From contig JAUNNU010000009.1 in assembly GCA_030537295.1 (NCBI GenBank), forward strand, positions 1 to 37,587: 37,587 bases of DNA, given 5' to 3'. The notes beneath the pieces were generated by a model. That model was not told where the DNA came from. It saw nothing but the letters and a program-made list of their open reading frames with translations, and did no database searches. Every line of letters begins with the position of its first letter. The stretch's first letter is position 1. This document shows positions 17,087-24,588 of this stretch, piece after piece. The translations under genes and the position numbers were made by a program. This DNA comes from Bacteroidia bacterium (GTDB taxonomy: Bacteria; Bacteroidota; Bacteroidia; Bacteroidales; F082).

Positions 17087-18451
17087 TTAATAGACTCTTG
17101 ACATTTTGCGTGGGTCATCGCCTTTCATTCTTCCGAGGTATGACTGGACGCAGCGGAAACCGATGTAGCACTTTGCGGTGTCTTGGTATTCATAACTGCG
17201 TGTGTTCACTTGGATGTAGTGTGCGATATCTTTCCACGAACCGCCGCGGACGACCTTTCTCTTCATCACAGGTGATTCGTTTGCTTTTGCGTTATAGACA
17301 TACTCCGGGTTCAAGTCCCATGTGATGTTGTATGAAACCGGGTCGTATGCGCTGCTTGTCCATTCGGCCACGTTGCCGGCCATGTCGTAAAGTCCCCAGT
17401 CGTTTGGTTTGTAATGACCTACGATGACTGTTGAACTTCCGCCGTCGGAGATATAGTTGCCACGCAATGGTTTGAAGTTGGCGAGGAGGCATCCTCTGTC
17501 GTTACGTGTGTAAGGACCGCCCCACGGATACGGGTTGAGGTGGTTGCCGCCGCGCGCCGCCCATTCCCACTCTGCTTCTGTGGGGAGACGGAACTCCGAA
17601 GGAATGGATGCGTTCCTCTGGCTTAAGTTGTAGTTCGTAATCTTGTTCGTGCGCCACACGCAGAATGCGCGCGCCTGATTCCAGTTGACACCGACCACAG
17701 GATAGTTGTCGTATGCTTGGTGCCAGAAATATTTCTCCGTCAACGGGTCGTTGAACGAATATGCGTAGTCGTGAATCCAGGCTAACGTGTCAGGATAAAC
17801 ATTTATGGTTTCCGTGATGATGTAAACCGAACGGTCTGTCATGCCTTGGGGACGGTCGGCGAAGCTGGCGTTATGGTAGTCAGCGCCATCTCTGAACTCT
17901 TTCTTTGCCGCCGCGTGAAGGTCAATCCAGAAATACTCGAATATGAGTTTTCTTGCGTCGATTTCCTTCCTGCCGTAAAAACGCTCCTCTTTTGGAATGA
18001 AAATCTCCTCAAGTGCGTCTCTGACATCCTGCTCGTCGCTCTTCCAATCGATTTTCTCTTTCCAGTTGAGGTGCGGAGGGTCATACATCTCACCCGTCTT
18101 TGGATCTTCCGTGATAAGAAAATCCTGATTGACCTCTCCGAGCAGTCTTCTTGCTATGGAGTCGCGGACATAATACACGAACTCGCGGTATTCATTGTTT
18201 GTGATTTCGGTCTCATCCATGTAGAATGACGAAACTGATATTGTTTTTGCGGTCGCAACATTGCTCGCTGTGATGTCCTGACTTCCGACACCCATGGTAT
18301 AACTGCCCATAGGCACAAACACCATGCCGTACGGATCTGGCTGATAAAATGGTTTTGACTTTTTCCTGACCCCTACCAATTCACCATGATTAGTACTTGT
18401 ACAGCTGGCGAAGACAACGGCTACAAGGCATAATAAAACGAACTTTTTCAT
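17087..18451 (-). CDS. gldK: Type IX secretion system ring lipoprotein GldK/PorK
   Basis: Outer-membrane lipoprotein of 454 residues; lipobox VFASC with Cys17. The body is a formylglycine-generating-enzyme-like (SUMF1) fold: FVPMGSYTMGV near the start, TEITNNEYREFV, PVVGVNWNQARAFCVWR, RLPTEAEWEWAARGG, GLYDMAGNVAEWTSSAY, and VVRGGSWKD followed by IGFRCV. In GldK/PorK this fold is structural and builds the periplasmic ring with GldN; it is not a sulfatase-modifying enzyme. It opens the gldKLMN transcript, with a strong promoter at 18543-18514 and a leader of about 55-60 nt. The long insertion at about 95-240, bearing the YYVRDSIARRLLGE region, is normal for T9SS GldK. Confidence 0.96.
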   Translation of the reverse strand: MKKFVLLCLVAVVFASCTSTNHGELVGVRKKSKPFYQPDPYGMVFVPMGSYTMGVGSQDITASNVATAKTISVSSFYMDETEITNNEYREFVYYVRDSIARRLLGEVNQDFLITEDPKTGEMYDPPHLNWKEKIDWKSDEQDVRDALEEIFIPKEERFYGRKEIDARKLIFEYFWIDLHAAAKKEFRDGADYHNASFADRPQGMTDRSVYIITETINVYPDTLAWIHDYAYSFNDPLTEKYFWHQAYDNYPVVGVNWNQARAFCVWRTNKITNYNLSQRNASIPSEFRLPTEAEWEWAARGGNHLNPYPWGGPYTRNDRGCLLANFKPLRGNYISDGGSSTVIVGHYKPNDWGLYDMAGNVAEWTSSAYDPVSYNITWDLNPEYVYNAKANESPVMKRKVVRGGSWKDIAHYIQVNTRSYEYQDTAKCYIGFRCVQSYLGRMKGDDPRKMSRVY

Positions 18452-18513
18452 CTTATTGTCGATAGTTTGTTATTTGTTTTTACCTATATTTCAATATCTA
18501 AAATAAATCGCGC

Positions 18514-18543
18514 CAAAATTAGCGTTTTTTTCATTTTGCACAA
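18514..18543 (-). promoter_or_regulatory. Promoter of the gldKLMN operon
   Basis: On the minus strand TTG (18543-18541), a 19-nt spacer and TAATTTTG (18521-18514) match the Bacteroidota sigma-ABfr promoter in both elements and in spacing. It lies 63 nt upstream of the gldK ATG and separates gldKLMN transcription from porP. Confidence 0.8.
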
Positions 18544-18575
18544 CAAAAAATTCAACATAGTTATCAACATTTTTT

Positions 18576-19535
18576 TTACAGATACCTCACATTGCTGTAA
18601 ATTCTCGGTGATTTTTCGAGGTTGAGCTTGAAGCAATAACTCAATGACACTTCGTGAGAACCATTCACACCATGTCCCATCGTGTTGATGTCGTATGCGT
18701 AAGAAAGCACAAACCCTTTGATATTCAAGCCTGCCATGACTGCGACTGACTCCTGGTATCTGTAATTTGTGCCGAAATAAAACTTTTCATTATACCACAA
18801 TTTCGCCCCGATGTTGAACTGCGTGTTTGCGATGTCGCTCATCAGACACATCTCAGGATTCAGCATGAAGTACGAATTTGTGAAGTGAAATTCATATCCT
18901 GTGACAAAATATAACGTGCGGTCGCCCACAAAACTTGCGCTTGAGGTGGCGTTCGCCGCCAAGACTTTGCCTTTTGATTCAAGGAAACTTGTGACGGATG
19001 CCGCCACATAAAATTGGTCGGGGATCATGTAGAACAAACCGAAATTCCCATCGAAGAGCATGTCGGTCTGCTTGCTGTTTGGGATGCTCGGGTCGCCTTC
19101 TTCAATTGGACTCGCCTGCGAGAAGTCAATCGACCTGTTGGTCAAATTCAAGGCCAAGCCGATGCCCAACGTGCCGGAGCCAAGGTCGAGATGATACGAA
19201 TAACCGAGGTTGACACCGACATTGTCTTCCATGCCGGTCTTGTCTTTCACCACCGAAAGACCGACACCGCCGGCAATGGCCGGAATCGGAAGGTCGGCGG
19301 AAATAAGGAATGTACGGGGCGAAACCCGCTCGCCGGTTGACCAGTCATCGAAACCTGAATATTGATCACGGTAAATGCTGTTGATGTTGGCACCTTCGCT
19401 CAAACCGTAAAATCCGGGGTTGACCGCGGCGTATGACCTGCTGTAATTGGTAAACATAGGTGCCTGCTGGGCATGAAGCCCGGCTGTCATCAACATGATA
19501 ACCATCATCAATACTATGTTTCTCAATTTTCGCAC
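18576..19535 (-). CDS. porP: PorP/SprF family type IX secretion outer-membrane protein
   Basis: Outer-membrane barrel protein of 319 residues, PorP/SprF family. The mature start QQAPMFTNYSRSYAAVNPGF matches the family's conserved opening (Q-x-P-x-(F/Y)-x-x-Y), followed by YRDQYSGFDD, the GLSVVKDKTG strand, LGYSYHLDLGSGTLGIGLA and the FGTNYRYQESVAVMAGLNIKG end region. PorP is needed for T9SS function and forms part of the PorK/PorN assembly or the anchor for cargo and PorE; SprF paralogues serve adhesin secretion. I start at the GTG at 19535 (signal MRKLRNIVLMMVIMLMTAGLHA); a TTG at 19556 in the same frame would add seven residues. Gene order porP-gldKLMN matches Porphyromonas. The gldK promoter lies in the 124-nt gap, so porP can be expressed separately. 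Confidence 0.92.
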   Translation of the reverse strand: MRKLRNIVLMMVIMLMTAGLHAQQAPMFTNYSRSYAAVNPGFYGLSEGANINSIYRDQYSGFDDWSTGERVSPRTFLISADLPIPAIAGGVGLSVVKDKTGMEDNVGVNLGYSYHLDLGSGTLGIGLALNLTNRSIDFSQASPIEEGDPSIPNSKQTDMLFDGNFGLFYMIPDQFYVAASVTSFLESKGKVLAANATSSASFVGDRTLYFVTGYEFHFTNSYFMLNPEMCLMSDIANTQFNIGAKLWYNEKFYFGTNYRYQESVAVMAGLNIKGFVLSYAYDINTMGHGVNGSHEVSLSYCFKLNLEKSPRIYSNVRYL

Positions 19536-19613
19536 GTTTATAATTTTAATTTCCAAAAACGTAATACTATTTTGTTTATTGTGTTAAATTCAAAAGTTTT
19601 CAACAACTTTTCA

Positions 19614-19631
19614 ACACCTTATTAATATATA
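19614..19631. repeat. 18-bp AT-rich repeat, copy 1
   Basis: ACACCTTATTAATATATA occurs here, between rseP and porP, and identically at 29363-29380, between the Bax-inhibitor-like gene and fabD. Flanking bases differ, so the shared block is exactly 18 bp. Function unknown; may be chance in AT-rich spacers or a binding site. Confidence 0.4.
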
Positions 19632-19645
19632 GCCTCCCGAAAGCA

Positions 19646-21115
19646 TCACCTGAACAGTTTTACAATATCATTTCCGTTGGCGTAAATCAAAAGAAGCAGA
19701 AGGAATATGAAACCTATCGTTGTAGCTTTTTCAAGGAATTTGTCGCTCGGCTTGCGGCGCGTTATCACCTCGTAGAGGAGGAAAAGGACGTGTCCGCCGT
19801 CAAGTGCGGGTATCGGCAGGATGTTCATCACCGCGAGGATGATTGAAAGCAAAGCCGTCAGACGCCAGAACTGCTGCCATTGGAAAGAGTCGGGGAAGAT
19901 TTTGCCTATGGCGATGAATCCGCCGAGACTCTCGTATGCGCCGGTGCTCGGGTTGAAGATGAGTTTCAGCTGCTTCCAATAGTCGCCGATCTCGGTGAAC
20001 GTCTTCACGAATCCGTGCGGTATCGCCTGCCAGAACGTATATTCTTTTGTGGAGAAATTCAATGTCAATTGGTTGCGTACCCCGATGAGGCCGTTTTCAG
20101 GCACGGTTACCGGCATGACGATAGTGTCTGCTCCCCTCAACACTGTCAGGCTGACTTCCTGTTTCTTGTGTTTCACGATTTGTTTCCTGAAGTCGTTGAA
20201 GTAAAGCGTGAGGCTGTCGTCAACTTTGATGATTCTGTCGCCAGCGAGCAATCCTGACTTTTCGGCGGCCTCGCCTTCAAGCACTTCGCCGACGATGAAC
20301 GGGATCCTGAAGTCAATGAACGACGTCTGATGTTTGAGGAGGTTCCTCACCGCATCGTCCGGAAGATACACTTTCATGTCCCTGCCATCGCGTTCAACTT
20401 CAATGTATTGTGTCTTTTCGAGGATGAGTTCCATCGGGATTTTATAGAAATTCTCGATGTATTTTCCGTCAACGGAGACGATTTTGTCGCCGTCGCGCAG
20501 TCCGAATGAATATCCGAGGCTGTCAACGGTGATTCCGTTTTTGTTGACTTCAGCCGTTGAAAGGTACTGTTCGCCGTAGCTTGCCGTGAGTCCGATGTAG
20601 ATGAGGAAGGCCAGCACTACGTTCATGAACACGCCGCCGACCATGACGATGAGTCGTTGCCATGCCGGTTTGGTGCGGAACTCCCACGGTTTCGGTTCCT
20701 GTGCCATCTGCGCCTGGTCCATCGACTCGTCAATCATTCCCGCAATCTTGCAGTAGCCGCCGAGCGGGATCCAGCCGAGACCGAACTCGGTGGTGTCTTC
20801 GGCTCTGCGCCAGTCGTCTTCCGGAAGCGTGGTCAGGTCTATCGGCTCGTAAGTGTATGATTTCTTTTTTGTTACCGGGTCGATGTTCTCTATGGTGTTG
20901 TATTTTTCAGGCTCATTCTTCTGGAAAAATTTGAAACGCCACTTCCCGTTCACCTTTTTGCATCTGAAAATCGAGAATTTTGTGTCGAAAAACATATAGA
21001 ATTTTTCGACCCTGATTCCAAATATCCTTGATGCTATGAAATGCCCGAACTCATGGATAATCACGAGGATAGAGAGTGCGAGAACTAATTGCAAGACCTT
21101 TATTAATACTACCAT
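19646..21115 (-). CDS. rseP: RseP-like site-2 intramembrane zinc metalloprotease
   Basis: Inner-membrane site-2 protease of 489 residues that cleaves membrane-spanning substrates such as anti-sigma factors and leftover signal peptides. Helix 1 carries the zinc site HEFGH (His21-His25), and the second metal-site motif NILPIPALDGG is at 431-441 (Asp439). Two PDZ-like domains lie between (about 195-245 and 270-340: YSFGLRDGDKIVSVDGKYIE and GLLAGDRIIKVDDS). The insert DTKFSIFRCKKVNGKWRFKF after helix 1 is common in Bacteroidota members, which are longer than the 450-residue E. coli protein. It starts at the ATG at 21115 with its own promoter. The substrate here is not visible; no anti-sigma gene is adjacent. 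Confidence 0.95.
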   Translation of the reverse strand: MVVLIKVLQLVLALSILVIIHEFGHFIASRIFGIRVEKFYMFFDTKFSIFRCKKVNGKWRFKFFQKNEPEKYNTIENIDPVTKKKSYTYEPIDLTTLPEDDWRRAEDTTEFGLGWIPLGGYCKIAGMIDESMDQAQMAQEPKPWEFRTKPAWQRLIVMVGGVFMNVVLAFLIYIGLTASYGEQYLSTAEVNKNGITVDSLGYSFGLRDGDKIVSVDGKYIENFYKIPMELILEKTQYIEVERDGRDMKVYLPDDAVRNLLKHQTSFIDFRIPFIVGEVLEGEAAEKSGLLAGDRIIKVDDSLTLYFNDFRKQIVKHKKQEVSLTVLRGADTIVMPVTVPENGLIGVRNQLTLNFSTKEYTFWQAIPHGFVKTFTEIGDYWKQLKLIFNPSTGAYESLGGFIAIGKIFPDSFQWQQFWRLTALLSIILAVMNILPIPALDGGHVLFLLYEVITRRKPSDKFLEKATTIGFIFLLLLLIYANGNDIVKLFR

Positions 21116-21149
21116 TTTGTCTGTTCGTTATCCGATAATTTTTTGGGTG

Positions 21150-21157
21150 CAAAGATA
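21150..21157 (-). promoter_or_regulatory. Promoter -7 element of rseP
   Basis: TATCTTTG on the minus strand is an exact TAnnTTTG match 34 nt upstream of the rseP ATG, in the 68-nt gap after the M23 peptidase gene. The upstream TTG is only 15 nt away, so the -33 part is weak. Confidence 0.6.
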
Positions 21158-21183
21158 CAAAAAAATGCCATACAAAAAATATT

Positions 21184-22056
21184 TCATTCAAAAGAAATAT
21201 AATCTTCCGGATTCAGTGCTTTCCCGTTGCACCATAGTTCGAAATGCAGGTGCGGCCCGGTGGATACGCTGCCTGAACCGCCGATGATGGCGATGGCGTC
21301 GCCGGCATGTATCACGTCTCCTTCATGATGAAGCAACGACGAATTGTGCTTGTATATTGAAATTATGTTTCCGGCATGTTGAACGCCAATGACATAGCCT
21401 TTTTCAACGCTCCAGTCGGAAAAAACCACCGTGCCGTCGGCGACAGCTTTTATGACGGCATCCGACTTGGAGACCATGTCGATTCCGAAATGTTTTGAAT
21501 TTGGATTGAAACGATTGGTAATCAGACCTTCGAGTGGCGTGAAGAATGTGGGAATGTTGTTCCTGCCGTTGCTGCTGACGAATGCCGAACCGAAGAGATT
21601 GTATTGTGACTCCGCCTCGAACTGAAGTCGGAACAGGCTGTCCTGCTCTGATTTGAAGTCGTCAACGGTGGGGACTTTTTTTACACCTTTATTAATTAAT
21701 GCGACTGCGGCGAGGCTGTCGTCTGGAAATTCGTCGTCAAAGATGATGCGGCGTATGTTTTTTATGTATTGGTCTTTCTGAACCAGCACGTTCTCGATTG
21801 AGTCGGCGCGGCGTTCCATCTCATAGACGCGCCGGTTCAAGGTGACGTCTGTATAGCCTGGTATGAGCTCGCGAATCGGCGTGAACACGATGAGCGCGGC
21901 TGTTCCTAAAATGATGAGAATCACGGTGATAACCATGAAAATGGTGAGTCTCATCTTGCTCATGTTAAACCCGCCCTTCTCTTCGTATGTCTCCGGATGC
22001 AGGATTACAATCTTGAACTTGCTCTTGAAATTGTTGAAAAAACCTTTACCTTTCAT
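21184..22056 (-). CDS. M23 family (LytM) peptidoglycan endopeptidase, membrane-anchored
   Basis: Cell-wall hydrolase of 290 residues. One transmembrane helix (about 36-58, MRLTIFMVITVILIILGTAA) follows a short cytoplasmic N-terminus, then a helical linker (about 70-150) and the LytM domain (about 175-285). Zinc ligands are intact: His189 and Asp193 in KHFGIDMV and His271 in HLHFELW, with His269 and His237 as further active-site residues, so catalytic activity is expected, unlike EnvC-type activators. Members cut peptide cross-links in peptidoglycan during growth or division. The gene follows the acyltransferase gene by 24 nt and probably shares the dnaX transcript. Confidence 0.93.
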   Translation of the reverse strand: MKGKGFFNNFKSKFKIVILHPETYEEKGGFNMSKMRLTIFMVITVILIILGTAALIVFTPIRELIPGYTDVTLNRRVYEMERRADSIENVLVQKDQYIKNIRRIIFDDEFPDDSLAAVALINKGVKKVPTVDDFKSEQDSLFRLQFEAESQYNLFGSAFVSSNGRNNIPTFFTPLEGLITNRFNPNSKHFGIDMVSKSDAVIKAVADGTVVFSDWSVEKGYVIGVQHAGNIISIYKHNSSLLHHEGDVIHAGDAIAIIGGSGSVSTGPHLHFELWCNGKALNPEDYISFE

Positions 22057-22080
22057 AATTTATTTTTTGCTACACCGGCT

Positions 22081-22638
22081 TCACTCCAAGTTGAATTTCC
22101 CTTTTGTCTTACCTTGTTTTCCTCTGTAGAAACCCTCAATCAATTTCCAGTCTTCATCGAAGTCTCCCGAAGGATAGAAAAGCGGGCCGTAGCCGCATGT
22201 CTTTGTCTTATAGTCAATAAATCCCATTACCACGGGCACTTTAGCCATCTCGGCGATGTAATAGAAACCGCGTTTCCACCGCTCGACGCGTTTGCGCGTG
22301 CCTTCGGGACAGATAACGATGTAAAGTTCGTCATATTGTTTGAAGACGGCGGCTGTTTTCACGACCATGTTGTTGCCGCGGCTTCTGTCAACAGGGATGC
22401 CGCCGGTGCGTTTGAGGATCCAGCGCAGGACGGGGTTGTCGAAAAACTCCTTTTTCACAAGGAATTTCACTTCTTTCTCACGCGCCCAGAAGAAACTCAG
22501 CCCGATGAGGAAGTCCTCGATGCAGGTGTGCGGCGCCTCTATTATCATGCATTTTTTCTCTTCAGGCGGGATGTCGCCCACCACGGTCCAGCCGCGGAGC
22601 TTCAGATATTTCTCGCCTATCCATTTCTTGAAACTCAT
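22081..22638 (-). CDS. Lysophospholipid acyltransferase family protein (PlsC-like)
   Basis: A 185-residue acyltransferase of the glycerol-phosphate acyltransferase (PlsC) superfamily. Motif I H(X)4D is His37-Asp42 (EAPHTCIEDF), motif II GGIPVDRSRG (79-88), motif III ICPEGTRKRV (109-118) and motif IV VPVVMGFIDY. It is shorter than typical PlsC (about 240) and has no evident membrane helix beyond the amphipathic N-terminus. It probably transfers a fatty acyl chain to a lysophospholipid or related lipid; the acceptor cannot be told from sequence, and this small subgroup may not be the main phosphatidate-forming PlsC. It begins 3 nt after dnaX and is therefore likely translationally coupled to it. 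Confidence 0.88.
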   Translation of the reverse strand: MSFKKWIGEKYLKLRGWTVVGDIPPEEKKCMIIEAPHTCIEDFLIGLSFFWAREKEVKFLVKKEFFDNPVLRWILKRTGGIPVDRSRGNNMVVKTAAVFKQYDELYIVICPEGTRKRVERWKRGFYYIAEMAKVPVVMGFIDYKTKTCGYGPLFYPSGDFDEDWKLIEGFYRGKQGKTKGKFNLE

Positions 22639-22641
22639 TTC

Positions 22642-24405
22642 TTATATGTCAATGTTAAGGCCCAAGCCTTTTTTTAAAGTTATTACATTCGGATTCAACT
22701 CCGCCATCTTCTCGAACTTGCTGCGGTCGGTGTAGGCGATCTCGTCAACGGGGTTCTCAACCACATGATGGACGAGGGTGAACTGATTGTTGTCTAACCT
22801 GTTGACAAGATGTTCACGCAGCTTCGCCATGTTAGCGAGGTCGTTGGCGACCAATATGTTGTCGATTTGGTAGTCGATGACGTTGTTTTCATTCAGCGTG
22901 GGTGTGTATTTCCCGATGCCGGCGACGAAAATCGGACACGTATCTTTATGTGTGTCAACGAATTCCTTCCACGCAGCCGTCAGCATCTCACCCGTAAAAG
23001 GGCGGTTCTTCACCTCTTCGTGTGCTTCTTCAGCCGGAGTCTTCTTGTCCTCCTCGAAGATGGAAACAGTGTTTGTCCGGTGCATTCTTCCGGAAGGACG
23101 GACCGGCTCCGCTGTCGGCTGCTGAACCGTGACCACCGGAGTCTGCTTGACTTGAACTGGATTCGGCTGAACCGTATTTGCCGTGTTAGGCCGAGGCTGA
23201 GCCGGAGCCTGCTGTGGTTGAACCGGAGTCTGCTGGACATAGACAGGCCGCTGTTGAACCGGAGCCGTATTCTGCTGCGCTTGCGCCGTATTCTGCTGGA
23301 CAGGGACGGGCTGGCTGAAACATTGTGTCATCTTGAGAAGCGTGACCTCAAGATGGAGGCGTTTGTTGTTCGCGCCTCTGAAATTGATGTCGCATTCGTT
23401 GGCGAGATTCAGTGCCTTGAGCAGGAACTCGGTGCTGCACTGCGCCGCCTGTTGCGAATATCTCGTCTTCAGCTGGCTGCTTACCTCCATGAGTCCGACG
23501 ACGCGCTCGTCTTTCCCGAGAAGCAGGTTGCGCAGGTGGCTCGCCATGCCCTGGATGAAGTTCTGTGCGTCGAAGCCTTTGTTAATCACGTCGTTAAGAA
23601 GCAGGAGAATAGAGTTGATGTCGTTGGCCAAGATGTTGTCAACGGCTTTGAAATAATATTCGTAGTCGAGGACGTTGAGGTTAGCGATGACATCTTTGTA
23701 AGTGATGTTGTTGCCGGAGAAGCTGACCATCTGGTCGAAGATTGACAGTGCGTCGCGGAGTGCGCCGTCGGCTTTCTGGGCGACGATGTTCAGGGCTTCC
23801 TCTTCCGCGTTGACACCTTCTTTCGCGGCGATGCTCTGAAGATGTTTCGTGATGTCATCGACGGTGATGCGCTTGAAGTCGAAAATCTGGCAGCGCGACA
23901 GGATCGTCGGGAGGATCTTGTGTTTCTCGGTGGTTGCCAAGATGAATTTCGCATACGCCGGCGGCTCCTCCAAAGTCTTGAGGAAGGCGTTGAAAGCCGC
24001 TGACGACAGCATGTGCACCTCGTCGATGATATACACCTTGTATTTCCCGATTTGCGGTGGAATCCTCACCTGGTCGATGAGGTTGCGGATGTCCTCTACG
24101 CTGTTGTTCGACGCCGCGTCAAGTTCGAAGATGTTGAACGAAGCGTTGTTGTTGAAACTCATGCATGACTCGCATTCGTTGCACGCCTCCATGCTGTCGG
24201 TCGGGTGCAGACAGTTGATCGTTTTCGCCATGATACGTGCGCATGTGGTCTTTCCGACACCCCTCGGACCGCAGAAAAGGAACGCCTGCGCGAGCGTGTT
24301 GTTGCGAATCGCATTCTGCAATGTCGATGTTATAGCATGTTGACCTACAACGCTTTCAAACGTCGCAGGCCTGTATTTTCTCGCCGATACAATAAAATTT
24401 TCCAT
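22642..24405 (-). CDS. dnaX: DNA polymerase III subunit gamma/tau
   Basis: Clamp-loader ATPase subunit of 587 residues. The AAA+ module has Walker A GPRGVGKT (46-53), a zinc-binding set Cys65, Cys75, Cys78, Cys81, Walker B IIDEVHML (127-134), and sensor 1 FILATTEKHKILPTILSRCQ (the last Arg is the arginine finger SRC). Clamp-loader domain III ends near residue 350. A Gln/Pro-rich linker (about 365-435) has a partial seven-residue duplication (QQNTAQA / QQNTAPV), then a C-terminal tau-like domain (about 465-587) that would contact the replicative polymerase. No A-AAA-AAG type frameshift site was noticed, so a separate gamma product is not predicted. I chose ATG 24405 over the adjacent TTG 24408. 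Confidence 0.96.
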   Translation of the reverse strand: MENFIVSARKYRPATFESVVGQHAITSTLQNAIRNNTLAQAFLFCGPRGVGKTTCARIMAKTINCLHPTDSMEACNECESCMSFNNNASFNIFELDAASNNSVEDIRNLIDQVRIPPQIGKYKVYIIDEVHMLSSAAFNAFLKTLEEPPAYAKFILATTEKHKILPTILSRCQIFDFKRITVDDITKHLQSIAAKEGVNAEEEALNIVAQKADGALRDALSIFDQMVSFSGNNITYKDVIANLNVLDYEYYFKAVDNILANDINSILLLLNDVINKGFDAQNFIQGMASHLRNLLLGKDERVVGLMEVSSQLKTRYSQQAAQCSTEFLLKALNLANECDINFRGANNKRLHLEVTLLKMTQCFSQPVPVQQNTAQAQQNTAPVQQRPVYVQQTPVQPQQAPAQPRPNTANTVQPNPVQVKQTPVVTVQQPTAEPVRPSGRMHRTNTVSIFEEDKKTPAEEAHEEVKNRPFTGEMLTAAWKEFVDTHKDTCPIFVAGIGKYTPTLNENNVIDYQIDNILVANDLANMAKLREHLVNRLDNNQFTLVHHVVENPVDEIAYTDRSKFEKMAELNPNVITLKKGLGLNIDI

Positions 24406-24431
24406 CAAAAAATAGCCTTTTATTCAGCGTG

Positions 24432-24439
24432 TAAAAATA
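24432..24439 (-). promoter_or_regulatory. Weak -7 promoter element of dnaX
   Basis: TATTTTTA on the minus strand matches TAnnTTTG with one mismatch, 27 nt upstream of the dnaX ATG. It is back-to-back with the porW promoter at 24512-24519. Confidence 0.4.
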
Positions 24440-24511
24440 CAAACTTTTTTACAAAGGCAAGGCACTATTCATATTTTTTTAAAAAATGATGTATATTTCA
24501 GTCTAATTTAG

Positions 24512-24519
24512 TATTTTTG
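24512..24519 (+). promoter_or_regulatory. Promoter -7 element of porW
   Basis: TATTTTTG is an exact TAnnTTTG match, giving a leader of about 65 nt before the porW ATG at 24589. No clear -33 TTG is seen. Confidence 0.55.
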
Positions 24520-24588
24520 CAAGTTCGCAGAAAAGCGGAAAATAAAAACGTAATTCATAAGTTAATATTGAATTAACAGAATTTTGAA

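Noticed and set aside
17087-18451. Sulfatase-modifying (formylglycine-generating) enzyme
   Set aside because: The SUMF1 fold with a lipobox and its place before gldL-gldM-gldN identify GldK, a structural T9SS ring lipoprotein.
23095-23325. CRISPR-like or tandem repeat array
   Set aside because: The repetition is imperfect, in frame and encodes a Gln/Pro linker of DnaX; there are no spacers.
22810-23745. 311-codon plus-strand frame rich in Arg and Leu
   Set aside because: Antisense to dnaX; its Arg/Leu repeats mirror the Gln/Pro linker of DnaX.
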